A stretch of 64,000 nt of DNA from positions 496,001 through 560,000 of the forward strand of contig NZ_RBXB01000002.1 of NCBI RefSeq assembly GCF_003634775.1, written 5' to 3'. The notes beneath the pieces are model-generated. The model was not told the origin of the DNA, did no database searches, and saw only the letters and a program-made list of their open reading frames with translations. This DNA is from Chryseobacterium defluvii (lineage in GTDB: Bacteria; Bacteroidota; Bacteroidia; Flavobacteriales; Weeksellaceae). The position numbers were made by a program, and so were the translations under genes. This document shows, piece after piece, positions 42,761 to 51,413 of the stretch (its first letter is position 1; each line of letters begins with the position of its first letter).

Positions 42761-43558
42761 TTATTTTTTAATGAATTTTGTCTTAAGTACTGAACCATCC
42801 ATCGCTTCAATGAGGATATAATACACACCCGTTTGAAGCTGGCTGATATCGAATCTCTGGCTGTTAAGCTTACCTTCAGCAGCCTTTTGACCGTTAGCGG
42901 TATAAATAATGACATTCTTAACCTCTTTTCTTGTAACAAATTGTAACGCTGTATTTTCGGCATTCAGAGCAAACCGGATATCATGGTCTGAAAATTTTAC
43001 CTGATCGGATACTCCCAGAGTAGCAGTTGAAGCATATACAACATCATCCAGCTGGATGGCAGTATGCTGTGCACTTCCTGTGATTTTGAAAGCGATGTAT
43101 TGCTTGGTGGACGCAGGTACCGTAAATGAATACGTAGTGTCTGCAGAGGTTAAAGTAATGACATTTCCTATGGGAGTAAATGACGGCATTTCTGAAGAAT
43201 TTATACCGTCTACCAGTCCTACTTCTACGGTACCTGTTGCTCCACCGGCAGAACCTCCCGTAATAGCGGCCTTAAAGGATAAGGTCTTGCTGCCATCCGG
43301 TGCTATAATCTGTGGAGAAATGAGATATCCGGCCGTATTGCTGGTAAAGAAGCTGTAGTACTGAATGTGTTTGTCTGTGGTTCCGTCTGCATATACCCAC
43401 GGGCCGGATCCGCTTTGAACTCTGGACCAGTTGTTCTGTGGCCAGGTGGCACTTGTACCAATCGTAAAGTTATCAAAATTCTCATCAATTGTTGCCAGCT
43501 GTGCCTGGGCTGAAATGGTTGAAAGCACTAAAGTTCCTAAAAGTAATTTCAATTTCAT
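42761..43558 (-). CDS. T9SS-sorted secreted protein, probably iron-regulated
   Basis: A 265-residue protein with a signal peptide (about 1-20, ending SAQAQ), a jelly-roll-like region (about 24-175; ENFDNFTIG, GYLISPQI, DDVVYA, resembling choice-of-anchor or MAM-like modules) and a type A T9SS sorting domain (about 195-265; VIIYTANGQKA, GVYYILIEA, end FIKK). It is predicted to be exported to the surface or medium. It is divergent from the heme-uptake operon and shares the Fur-box region 43571-43621, so it may be induced by iron limitation. Binding partner and function are unknown. Confidence 0.82.
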   Translation of the reverse strand: MKLKLLLGTLVLSTISAQAQLATIDENFDNFTIGTSATWPQNNWSRVQSGSGPWVYADGTTDKHIQYYSFFTSNTAGYLISPQIIAPDGSKTLSFKAAITGGSAGGATGTVEVGLVDGINSSEMPSFTPIGNVITLTSADTTYSFTVPASTKQYIAFKITGSAQHTAIQLDDVVYASTATLGVSDQVKFSDHDIRFALNAENTALQFVTRKEVKNVIIYTANGQKAAEGKLNSQRFDISQLQTGVYYILIEAMDGSVLKTKFIKK

Positions 43559-43570
43559 AACGTTATTTTT

Positions 43571-43589
43571 ATTTAGAATTATTCTACAA
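43571..43589. promoter_or_regulatory. candidate Fur box 1
   Basis: TTAGAAT-T-ATTCTA (43573-43586) is a palindrome of the TTTAGAATnATTCTAAA kind found before flavobacterial iron genes. It overlaps the -7 element of the minus-strand T9SS gene. Confidence 0.55.
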
Positions 43590-43594
43590 AACTA
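43587..43594 (-). promoter_or_regulatory. -7 element of the T9SS-sorted protein gene
   Basis: TAGTTTTG on the minus strand matches TAnnTTTG, 28 bases before the start codon at 43558, directly next to Fur box 1. Confidence 0.45.
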
Positions 43595-43602
43595 TATAAT
43601 TA

Positions 43603-43619
43603 TTTTTAATTATTCTAAA
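43603..43619. promoter_or_regulatory. candidate Fur box 2
   Basis: TTTTTAAT-T-ATTCTAAA shares the right half site with box 1. It overlaps the -33 region of the heme operon promoter (its -7 element is at 43628). Confidence 0.55.
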
Positions 43620-43627
43620 TAAAGTTT

Positions 43628-43635
43628 TATATTTG
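43628..43635 (+). promoter_or_regulatory. -7 element of the heme-uptake operon
   Basis: TATATTTG matches TAnnTTTG, 20 bases before the ATG of the TonB receptor at 43656. Confidence 0.6.
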
Positions 43636-43655
43636 TCGAAAATTTTTTTGCTATT

Positions 43656-45797
43656 ATGAAGAAGAAAGTGCTTTCTATTCTATCATTATCCGCTGTTCTA
43701 TGGATACATGCACAGGAAAAAGATACTCTTAATCAGAAAAAAATAGAAGAGGTGGTCATCACGGGTCAATACATGCAGCAGTCCATAAATAAATCCATTT
43801 ATAAAGTTGAGGTTATCGATGCGCAGCAAATCAAAAATATGGCAGTAACCACTGCCGCAGAAGTGCTTAATCAGAATCTGAATATTCTCATTGAACCGAG
43901 CAGGGGTTCCGGGGATTCAAGTGCCAATATAATGGGGCTTACAGGGGAATACACTAAAATTCTTATCGATAATATTCCTGTGGTAAGCGATCAGGGAATG
44001 GGAAATATGGTTGACCTCACCAAATTAAATGTCAATAATATCGAGCGTATTGAAATTGTGAAAGGTTCAATGGGAGTAGAATATGGAAACAATGCCGTTG
44101 CAGGAATTATTAATATCATTACGAAGAAAAATTACAGCAAAAAATTCACAGGAGTAGCTTCTCTGCAGGAAGAAACGGTAGGTAAAGATTATGACTGGTT
44201 CAAAAAAGGAAACGGGCGTCACATCCAGTTTTTAAACCTGGGATATAAGATCAATGATCACTGGACGATTGCAGCGGATATTAACCATAATGATTTTCAG
44301 GGGTTCAAGGGAAGATATAACGGTTATAAATATTTCAGCGAAAATAATGACGGGTTGAGAGGGTACGACTGGCAACCGAAAGACCAGTTAACGACCAACG
44401 CATCCATTCGGTACCATAAAAATAACACCACTTTTTACTATAAAGTCAATTTTCTTACGGAGAAGATTAATGTGTATAATCCTGTGATTGAAGAATTATA
44501 CTTAGGCGGCGGAAACAGAACCTATGTTGCCAATGATGCTGATTATAAAACAAAAAGATGGATCCATCAGTTCAATATTCAGACAAAGCTAGGCTCAAGA
44601 ATCAATTATAACGGGGATTTTTCTTACCAGACACAGGAAAGAAAAAAACAGGAATACCAGTATGATGTTCCTAACAGACAGGAACTTTCAAGAGGAGAAG
44701 ATTTCACCTATTATCAATCTGAAGTAATGTATTCCAGAGGAATGTTCAGCAACTTTTTAGATAGTGAGAAAGTTAATTTCCAGATAGGGTATGAGCTTGA
44801 CAGGACAAAAGGTTTTGCGAGTGGTGAAATCGGGGACTTCGGAAGCACCGGAAATGATGATGTGAACAGGATTATTTTCAATTATGCCAACTTCATCTCC
44901 GCAGAATGGAATGTCAATAACTGGTTGTCATTACGTCCCGGAGTAAGATTAGCGTTAAGCAATAAGTTTGATTCCCAATACAACTATTCAGCAACAGCAA
45001 GGTTTAAAACCACACAAAATTCAGATATCCGTTTGGTATTCGGTTCAGCCAATCGTTTCCCGACTTATGATGAACTATATACCTATATGGTGGATAACAA
45101 CCATGATATCAGAGGAAATGAAAATTTAAAGCCTGAAACGGGATATTCGGCAGGGATATTCTGGGATTATACTACGGCAACGGCGAATAACTGGAGATTC
45201 AACTTCAGTGCTTCAGGAATGTACCTTGATGTGAAGGACAGAATTGAAAGTGTGATTATCAGCAACAGCCCGTTACAATATACCTATCTCAATGTAGATA
45301 ATTACAAATCCTTACTATTCGGAGGCTCTGTAACAGCCAAAAAAGGTGACCTGTCATTGAATGCAGGAGTTTCTGTTTTGGGAATTTCACAGGTGCTGAA
45401 TACCGGTCATCTTACGTCACCTGATGACTACAATTTTTACGCAGAAGCCAATTTATCAGCGAATTATACCTTACCCTATACCAAAACGCTTTTTGCCCTT
45501 TACTATAAATACACCGGAACTAAAAAAATGTTTACCCACCAGCCAAACGCTCAGGATCCTTTAGATGCGGGACAATATGTGTTAGGGAAAATAGATGATT
45601 TCAGCATGCTGAATTTTACGGTAAGCCAGCCATTTTTTAACAATCATCTGGAGCTTAGCGCAGGAATTAAAAACATTTTTGATGTAAGTACCATCAGAAA
45701 TACCGTACAAAGCGGAGATGGACATAACGCGACAGCCAACCAACAAAATCTATTCTACGGCAGAAGTTACTTCGCCCGATTAAATTATAACTTTTAA
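43656..45797 (+). CDS. TonB-dependent heme/iron receptor
   Basis: A 713-residue outer-membrane receptor with a signal peptide (about 1-19). The TonB box region (EEVVITG, about 31-37) is followed by the plug domain (about 45-160; LTGEYTKILIDNIPV, IERIEIVKG, AGIINIITKK) and a 22-strand barrel ending in aromatic FARLNYNF. The gene heads a heme-uptake operon with HmuY-like lipoprotein, periplasmic binding protein, permease and ATPase genes, so heme or hemin is the likely cargo. Control by Fur is likely, given the candidate boxes and -7 element upstream. Confidence 0.93.
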   Translation: MKKKVLSILSLSAVLWIHAQEKDTLNQKKIEEVVITGQYMQQSINKSIYKVEVIDAQQIKNMAVTTAAEVLNQNLNILIEPSRGSGDSSANIMGLTGEYTKILIDNIPVVSDQGMGNMVDLTKLNVNNIERIEIVKGSMGVEYGNNAVAGIINIITKKNYSKKFTGVASLQEETVGKDYDWFKKGNGRHIQFLNLGYKINDHWTIAADINHNDFQGFKGRYNGYKYFSENNDGLRGYDWQPKDQLTTNASIRYHKNNTTFYYKVNFLTEKINVYNPVIEELYLGGGNRTYVANDADYKTKRWIHQFNIQTKLGSRINYNGDFSYQTQERKKQEYQYDVPNRQELSRGEDFTYYQSEVMYSRGMFSNFLDSEKVNFQIGYELDRTKGFASGEIGDFGSTGNDDVNRIIFNYANFISAEWNVNNWLSLRPGVRLALSNKFDSQYNYSATARFKTTQNSDIRLVFGSANRFPTYDELYTYMVDNNHDIRGNENLKPETGYSAGIFWDYTTATANNWRFNFSASGMYLDVKDRIESVIISNSPLQYTYLNVDNYKSLLFGGSVTAKKGDLSLNAGVSVLGISQVLNTGHLTSPDDYNFYAEANLSANYTLPYTKTLFALYYKYTGTKKMFTHQPNAQDPLDAGQYVLGKIDDFSMLNFTVSQPFFNNHLELSAGIKNIFDVSTIRNTVQSGDGHNATANQQNLFYGRSYFARLNYNF

Positions 45798-45807
45798 AAC
45801 TTTACAC

Positions 45808-46893
45808 ATGAAGAAAATACTATTTTCCCTTTTAATAGGAGCTTCTTTTATATCTCAGTCATGTATCAATGATAATGAAGATCCTGTTTTCATAGTTCCT
45901 ACGGACGGTGAAGTCGTAAACCCGGATGTAGGTGGAGCTACTCAACCAAACCAGGTTTGGATTGATCTGGGAACCCATACGGAGATCCTTACCAAAAGAA
46001 CGGATTGGGATTTGGCATTCTATTCAGGAAACGCTTTTAAAGTGATGCTGAACTCATCGATCATGATGGCAGCAGGAAAAATTCCTAATGCAACCAATAT
46101 AGATTTAGTTACAGAAGCAAGTGTGGCAACTTTAAAAGACCAGGTTCAGGTGGCCAACTTTAATCCTTCCAATGTAGTTTATATTGATGATGTGAACGGA
46201 AATTTCCCTTCAGGATATACCGCAATTGAGGAAATCAAGGTGAATGACGCTGAAAATGCAGTGTACCTTGTTAATATGGGAAAAGAAATCTATACAGGCA
46301 CTGTCGCAACCGGATCGGTTGCAACGGGAGGTGATGACAGAGGCTGGATGAAAGTTCAGGTAGTGAGATCAGGTGACGGATATAAAGTAAAGTATGCTCA
46401 ATTGAATGAAACTACCCATAAAGAATTGAGCATTACTAAAAATACTGCTTATAACTACAATTTTGTAAGCCTGAAAAGTAATAAAGAAATACCTGTTCAG
46501 CCGGAAAGAAAAAAATGGGACATCTGCTTCACGGTATTCACCAATACCATTATGGGAGCGGGAAGTTATATTTATGCAGACTTTGTAACCATCAATAATG
46601 TGGGCGGAGCAGGAGCGTATGAAGTAAAAGTAACGGCACCTGCATCCGGAGTTGAAGTGTATAACAATTTCAAAGCGCCGGATATTGATCAGTCCAAATT
46701 CATTTACAATGACCAGAGAGTAATCGGTTCCAACTGGAGAAATCCGGTAGGAGTGAACGGACTGGAAGTTTATGGCGATCGTTTCTACATTATTAAAGAT
46801 GCAGAAGGATATTACTTCAAGCTGAGGTTTACAAGATTGACCAGTACAGCCGGAGAACGTGGTAGACCACAATTCGAATATCAACCTTTATAA
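45808..46893 (+). CDS. hmuY: HmuY-like heme-binding lipoprotein
   Basis: A 361-residue lipoprotein with a signal peptide and lipobox ending in Cys19 (SQSC), followed by an acidic linker. The HmuY-type domain (about 45-361) contains WIDLGTHTE, TDWDLAFYSG and a final FKLRFTRLTS. In Porphyromonas HmuY binds heme at the cell surface and hands it to the receptor HmuR. Here it follows the TonB receptor gene by ten bases. The repeated SGN and NxN stretches are typical of the family. The heme ligands (usually His or Met) are not assigned. Confidence 0.85.
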   Translation: MKKILFSLLIGASFISQSCINDNEDPVFIVPTDGEVVNPDVGGATQPNQVWIDLGTHTEILTKRTDWDLAFYSGNAFKVMLNSSIMMAAGKIPNATNIDLVTEASVATLKDQVQVANFNPSNVVYIDDVNGNFPSGYTAIEEIKVNDAENAVYLVNMGKEIYTGTVATGSVATGGDDRGWMKVQVVRSGDGYKVKYAQLNETTHKELSITKNTAYNYNFVSLKSNKEIPVQPERKKWDICFTVFTNTIMGAGSYIYADFVTINNVGGAGAYEVKVTAPASGVEVYNNFKAPDIDQSKFIYNDQRVIGSNWRNPVGVNGLEVYGDRFYIIKDAEGYYFKLRFTRLTSTAGERGRPQFEYQPL

Positions 46894-46915
46894 AAATAAT
46901 CTAATCAGTAATAAC

Positions 46916-47794
46916 ATGAAAAAATTCGTTGTAATAGCGTCTGTCCTTTTAGCAGTATTCTCATGCAAAAAAGCAGAAGAAACTAAAAAAGAAAACCCTG
47001 CAGAAATTACATCAGAAACTCCGAAAAGCAATCATAAGATTGTAACCCTGAGTGGCGGAATTACCGAAATCGTAAGTGCATTAGGACACGAAAAAGAAAT
47101 CGTGGGAACCGATGTTACCAGTACTTATCCTGAAACATTAAAAGCTACGGCCAAAGATCTAGGTCACGTAAGATCGATGACTATTGAGCCGGTCATGGCG
47201 GTAAACCCTACTTTGATCTTAGCATCTGAAAAAGACATTAACCCGGAATTATTAGGAAAAATCAAATCTTCAGGGATCAAATCTGAGGTTTTCAAACAGG
47301 AATATTCCGTAGAAGGAACTAAAAAATTAATAGCAGACGTTGCGAAAGCAATAGGCAATACAGACTATCAGAAATTAATCGATAAGATTGATGCTGATCT
47401 GAAACAAATCCAGCCGATTGCTAAAAAACCTAAAGTATTATTCATCTACGCAAGAGGAAATATGCTGATGGTAGGGGGAAAAAACACACCGATGGAAAAG
47501 CTGATCACCATTGCAGGAGGTGAAAATGCAGTGAATGATTTTGAAGATTTCAAACCATTAACGCCTGAAGCCGTTGTAAAAGCAAATCCGGATGTATTAT
47601 TCTTCTTTACAAGCGGATTACAGGGAGCCGGAGGGAATGAAGGTGCTCTTAAAATGCCTGGTGTTTCGCAGACCAATGCGGGTAAAAATAAAAGGATTAT
47701 AGCCATGGACGGCGGTTTGGTTTCAGGTTTCGGACCAAGATTAGGAGAAGCTGCAGTAGGATTAAATAAATTATTAATTGAAAACACAAAGTAA
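46916..47794 (+). CDS. hmuT: periplasmic heme-binding protein, lipoprotein
   Basis: A 292-residue ABC substrate-binding protein of the BtuF/HmuT class with a signal peptide and lipobox Cys at about 17 (AVFSCKK), then a Lys/Glu-rich linker. The start at 46916 (MKKFVVIASVLL) is chosen over an upstream in-frame ATG that would remove the signal peptide. The KIVTLSGGITEIVSALGHEKEIVGTDVTSTYP motif (about 42-72), IEPVMAVNPTLILAS and the C-terminal MPGVSQTNAGKNKRI are typical. It delivers heme to the permease encoded next. Confidence 0.9.
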   Translation: MKKFVVIASVLLAVFSCKKAEETKKENPAEITSETPKSNHKIVTLSGGITEIVSALGHEKEIVGTDVTSTYPETLKATAKDLGHVRSMTIEPVMAVNPTLILASEKDINPELLGKIKSSGIKSEVFKQEYSVEGTKKLIADVAKAIGNTDYQKLIDKIDADLKQIQPIAKKPKVLFIYARGNMLMVGGKNTPMEKLITIAGGENAVNDFEDFKPLTPEAVVKANPDVLFFFTSGLQGAGGNEGALKMPGVSQTNAGKNKRIIAMDGGLVSGFGPRLGEAAVGLNKLLIENTK

Positions 47795-48818
47795 ACTATA
47801 CTTTTATATTACTATAAGTGCCATACTGCTGATTCTTATCGCGGTATGGTCACTGAACACCGGGGTGTATGATTTTGGAGGAAAATCCCCGTTCACAATA
47901 TTGTGGCAGTCTATACAGGGAGATCCTGATTTGGCTTTAAGCGACCAATATGTGATCTGGGATGTGCGTGCAGCGAGAATTATCATGGCCATTTTAATCG
48001 GAAGTATGTTGGCTGTTTCAGGAACGGGATTACAGGGACTTTTTAAAAACCCTTTAGCAACAGGGGATCTGATCGGTTTGACTTCCGGAGCTACTTTATT
48101 AGCTGCAATTGCTATTGTTTTGGGAGGACATTTCAAAGAATATCTTCCTGAAGCGGTACAGTTTTCACTGGTAAGCCTGTTTGCTTTTATAGGAGCTTTC
48201 TTATCCATGATGCTGGTGTACAGAATCTCTACAAGTGGAGGAAAAACCAATATTGTAATGATGCTTTTAACAGGAGTTGCCATTACGGCTATAGGGTTTT
48301 CCATCACTGGTTTTCTGATCTATATTTCAAAGGATGAGCAATTAAGAGATCTTACCTTTTGGAATTTGGGAAGCTTGGCGGCTGCTACCTGGACGAAGAA
48401 TATTGTTTTAGCAGTAGTGCTGGTCATTTCTTACGTTATTTTACTGCCTAAAGGAAAAGCATTGAATGCGATGATGTTGGGAGAAAAAGATGCACAGCAT
48501 TTGGGAATCAATGTCGAAAGATTAAAGAAGCAGATCATCATTATCACAGCATTAATGGTTGGAAGCAGTGTCGCTTTTTCAGGGACGATCGGCTTTGTAG
48601 GCCTCATTGTACCATATATTTTAAGGCTTTTATTTAAGTCCAATTATGCTTTTATCCTGCCTTTATCGGCAGTTTGTGGCAGTATTTTGTTATTGACGGC
48701 AGATACATTCAGCCGAAGCATTGTAGAGCCTTCGGAATTACCGGTCGGGATACTGACGGCATTAATGGGAGGACCGATCTTTATTGCGATTCTGGTTAAA
48801 CATAAAAAATCATTGTAA
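47778..48818 (+). CDS. hmuU: heme ABC transporter permease
   Basis: A 346-residue FecCD-type permease with about ten transmembrane helices. The hallmark motifs are DVRAARIIMAILIGSMLAVSGTGLQG (about 54-79), NPLATGDLIG and GTIGFVGLIVPYILRLL (about 264-280). The start is a TTG at 47778 that overlaps the end of hmuT by 17 bases; the first helix begins at once, so no later start is better. It forms the transport channel for heme and overlaps the ATPase gene by one base (TAATG). Confidence 0.92.
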   Translation: MKTQSKLYFYITISAILLILIAVWSLNTGVYDFGGKSPFTILWQSIQGDPDLALSDQYVIWDVRAARIIMAILIGSMLAVSGTGLQGLFKNPLATGDLIGLTSGATLLAAIAIVLGGHFKEYLPEAVQFSLVSLFAFIGAFLSMMLVYRISTSGGKTNIVMMLLTGVAITAIGFSITGFLIYISKDEQLRDLTFWNLGSLAAATWTKNIVLAVVLVISYVILLPKGKALNAMMLGEKDAQHLGINVERLKKQIIIITALMVGSSVAFSGTIGFVGLIVPYILRLLFKSNYAFILPLSAVCGSILLLTADTFSRSIVEPSELPVGILTALMGGPIFIAILVKHKKSL

Positions 48819-49588
48819 TGATAAAGGCGCATCAGATCAATTATAAGCATAAAGAGTTCCATATTCTGGATGGAGTAGATGTTTCGGTGGAATATGGTGA
48901 GTTTCTGGCTATTATTGGACCCAACGGAGCAGGAAAATCAAGCTTACTCAGTGTTTTGTCGAATGAAGTAAAATCTAAGCAGAAAATTCTATTTAAAAGT
49001 AAGCCTATCAACAATTGGGAAGTCAGAGAATTGTCTATGCATAAAGCTAAATTTTCCCAGCACAACAGCACCGATATTCCTCTTGACGTAAAAGATGTCG
49101 TGATGATGGGAAGATATCCTTATTTTGACGGACAGCCAAAGAAAGAAGACCATGAAGCGATGAACAATATGATGTATGAAACGGACGTATTTCATCTCAA
49201 AGACAGGGAATACAATACTTTGTCGGGTGGAGAAAAACAACGGGTACATCTTTCCCGGGTAATGGCACAATTGCAGAATGAAATTGCCCACAAACTTATT
49301 TTTCTGGATGAACCATTGAATAATTTAGATATTAAACACCAGTATAAGGCATTGGAAACTATTAAAAACTTCACGAAAAAAGCCAACAGTGCTATAGTTG
49401 TTTTACATGACCTCAATTTAGCAGCACAGTTTGCAGACAAAATTCTGTTGATGAAATCAGGGAAGGTTTCTTCCTACGGAACGCCGGAAGAAGTTTTCAC
49501 GGCTGAAAATATCAGTAATGCCTACAACTTCCCGTGTACCATTTGTCCGCATCCTATTACTCATAACCCAATGATCATTTTCGGATAA
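48818..49588 (+). CDS. hmuV: heme ABC transporter ATP-binding protein
   Basis: A 256-residue ATPase. It has Walker A GPNGAGKSS (about 32-40), Q-loop, signature LSGGEKQR (about 131-138), Walker B LIFLDEP (about 156-162) and the switch His in LHDLN. It energises HmuU. The start codon overlaps the hmuU stop. The Walker A ends in SS rather than the more common ST, which is tolerated in this subfamily. Confidence 0.93.
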   Translation: MIKAHQINYKHKEFHILDGVDVSVEYGEFLAIIGPNGAGKSSLLSVLSNEVKSKQKILFKSKPINNWEVRELSMHKAKFSQHNSTDIPLDVKDVVMMGRYPYFDGQPKKEDHEAMNNMMYETDVFHLKDREYNTLSGGEKQRVHLSRVMAQLQNEIAHKLIFLDEPLNNLDIKHQYKALETIKNFTKKANSAIVVLHDLNLAAQFADKILLMKSGKVSSYGTPEEVFTAENISNAYNFPCTICPHPITHNPMIIFG

Positions 49589-49590
49589 CC

Positions 49591-50241
49591 ATGGAAAAAG
49601 ACGAACTAAGAATACTTGCTGAAAATCTTGCCCATCCGCAAGGAGAAAAAGGCATCGAGATTGGCGAAATGATGAACGAAACCAATATCGGGATGACTTC
49701 AGAAAGCATCAAGGCCCTTCTGATAGAAGACGATGAGCATATCCTTGAAATAGGGCACGGCAATGCAGGACATTTGAAAACTATTTTAAATAAAGCTAAC
49801 CATATAAAATATACCGGAATTGATATTTCCGAAACCATGCATCTGGAGGCTAAGAAACTGAACAGGGAATGGGAGCATCAGGTGGATTTTGTATTGTATG
49901 AAGGGAAGAAGCTTCCTTTTAAAGACAAAACCTTTGATAAAATAGTTACTGTCAATACAGTGTATTTCTGGGAAGAGCCAATTGCTTTTTTAAATGAAGT
50001 CCATAGAGTTTTAAAGGACAACGGAACTTTTGTTCTCACTTTTGGGCAAAAGGATTTCATGGAAAAGCTTCCTTTCACCGCTTTCAATTTTACTTTGTAC
50101 AACAACAGTGAAATGGAAGAGCTTATCTCGGAAAGCGAATTCAAGAGAATGAAAATTTCTGAAAAGGAAGAAGAAGTGAAAAGCAAAACAACCAACGAAA
50201 CCATCAAAAGAATCTATACAGTTTTAACCATAAAAAAATAA
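49591..50241 (+). CDS. class I SAM-dependent methyltransferase in the heme operon
   Basis: A 216-residue cytoplasmic methyltransferase. Motif I is ILEIGHGNAGH (about 51-61), the acidic SAM-binding residue is in YTGIDIS (about 74-80), and KLPFKDKTFDKIVTVNTVYFW (about 109-129) covers motifs II-III. The C-terminal half has a VLKDNGTFVLTF segment. It lies two bases after hmuV and four bases before hmuS, so it must be cotranscribed with heme-uptake genes. The substrate is unknown; methylation of a heme product or of a transporter protein are two possibilities, neither shown. Confidence 0.88.
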   Translation: MEKDELRILAENLAHPQGEKGIEIGEMMNETNIGMTSESIKALLIEDDEHILEIGHGNAGHLKTILNKANHIKYTGIDISETMHLEAKKLNREWEHQVDFVLYEGKKLPFKDKTFDKIVTVNTVYFWEEPIAFLNEVHRVLKDNGTFVLTFGQKDFMEKLPFTAFNFTLYNNSEMEELISESEFKRMKISEKEEEVKSKTTNETIKRIYTVLTIKK

Positions 50242-50245
50242 TAGA

Positions 50246-51274
50246 ATGAGCACATTAGTGAACGATTTAAAAGAAAAATGGGAAGCTCTGAAAGCGGAAA
50301 ACCCGCATTTGAGAATAAGAAATGCCGCTACACAACTAGGCGTAAGCGAAGCAGAATTATTAGTAACGGACATAGGTGAAGGAGTAATGGCTCTGAAACC
50401 GGAATTTGCAGATATCTTGTCAGAAGTTGAACAATTAGGAAAAGTAATGGCTCTTACGCGTAATGACGAATGCGTTCATGAAAGAAAAGGAACTTACCTG
50501 AACGGAGATTTCAGCAGTCCTCATGCCCAATTGTTCGTAGGAGAAGATATTGACCTGAGAATTTTCTTACACTCATGGAAGTTTGCTTTTGCAGTAACGG
50601 AAGGAGACAAAAAAAGTCTTCAGTTCTTTGGTAAGGACGGATTGGCACTTCACAAAATCTATGTAACGAAAGAAAGCAATGCAGAAGCATTTGATGTTAT
50701 TGTAGAAAAATATAAAGCAGAAGATCAAAGTCAGGCTTTTGAATTTGAAGCAGTTGTTCCGAAGCCGGAAGAAAAGCCGGATGCTGAAATTGATGTGGAA
50801 GCTTTCCAGAAAGAATGGAGAGAACTAAAAGACACCCACAATTTCTTCACGATGACCAGAAAATACGGAGTAAGCAGAACCCAGGCTTTAAGACTGGCTC
50901 CGGAAGGTTTTGCAGTGAAAATCGACAACTCAAAGGTAGTCAATGTTCTGGAAGATGCTTCCGAAAAAGATATTCCGATCATGGTATTTGTTGGGAACAG
51001 AGGGATCATCCAGATTCACACAGGACATGTGAAGAAAACACTTTGGCATCAGCAGTGGTTCAATGTAATGGATCCGGATTTCAATCTCCATTTGGATGTG
51101 ACCAAAATTGCAGAAGCATGGATCGTTAAAAAACCGACGGAAGACGGAGACGTGACAGCGATAGAAGTATTTAATAAAGAAGGAGACATTATTGTTCAGT
51201 TCTTCGGGAAAAGAAAACCGGGGATTCCTGAGCTGCAGGAATGGAAAAATCTTGTAGCAGAATTAGAGAAATAA
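50246..51274 (+). CDS. hmuS: hemin-degrading factor HmuS/HemS
   Basis: A 342-residue cytoplasmic protein with two homologous halves (about 1-165 and 180-342). Each begins with WxxLKxxxPHLRIRNAATQLGVSEAELL-like or TRKYGVSRTQALRLAPEGFA-like segments. Conserved His in the KVMALTRNDECVHERKG half and HTGHVKKTLWHQQWFNV in the second half are candidate heme ligands. HmuS/ChuS proteins bind heme and open the ring or pass it on. The position at the end of the heme-uptake operon fits. A weak terminator follows. Confidence 0.93.
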   Translation: MSTLVNDLKEKWEALKAENPHLRIRNAATQLGVSEAELLVTDIGEGVMALKPEFADILSEVEQLGKVMALTRNDECVHERKGTYLNGDFSSPHAQLFVGEDIDLRIFLHSWKFAFAVTEGDKKSLQFFGKDGLALHKIYVTKESNAEAFDVIVEKYKAEDQSQAFEFEAVVPKPEEKPDAEIDVEAFQKEWRELKDTHNFFTMTRKYGVSRTQALRLAPEGFAVKIDNSKVVNVLEDASEKDIPIMVFVGNRGIIQIHTGHVKKTLWHQQWFNVMDPDFNLHLDVTKIAEAWIVKKPTEDGDVTAIEVFNKEGDIIVQFFGKRKPGIPELQEWKNLVAELEK

Positions 51275-51293
51275 TAGTTAGATGATTTTGAAT

Positions 51294-51329
51294 GAGGCCG
51301 TTTTGCTTTGTAGGCAGGGCGGTCTTTTT
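51294..51329 (+). terminator. probable terminator after hmuS
   Basis: The stem GAGGCCG / CGGTCTT contains G-U pairs and is followed by a T-run. It is weak but well placed between hmuS and the ChaN-like gene. Confidence 0.5.
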
Positions 51330-51413
51330 ACTTTTTATTTCAAAACCGGAAAATAAAGTAAATTTAATGTTTGCTTTCATTTTATAGTTTGAAAATAATA
51401 GTATTTTTATAAC

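Noticed and set aside
46369..46884. 171-residue minus-strand ORF inside the hmuY gene
   Set aside because: It lies wholly antisense to a well-supported gene, has no start signal and resembles no family; it is a shadow of the hmuY frame.
47804..48307. 167-residue minus-strand ORF inside the hmuU gene
   Set aside because: Antisense to a strongly supported membrane permease; the hydrophobic-poor, Pro/Ile-rich product is typical of a shadow frame.
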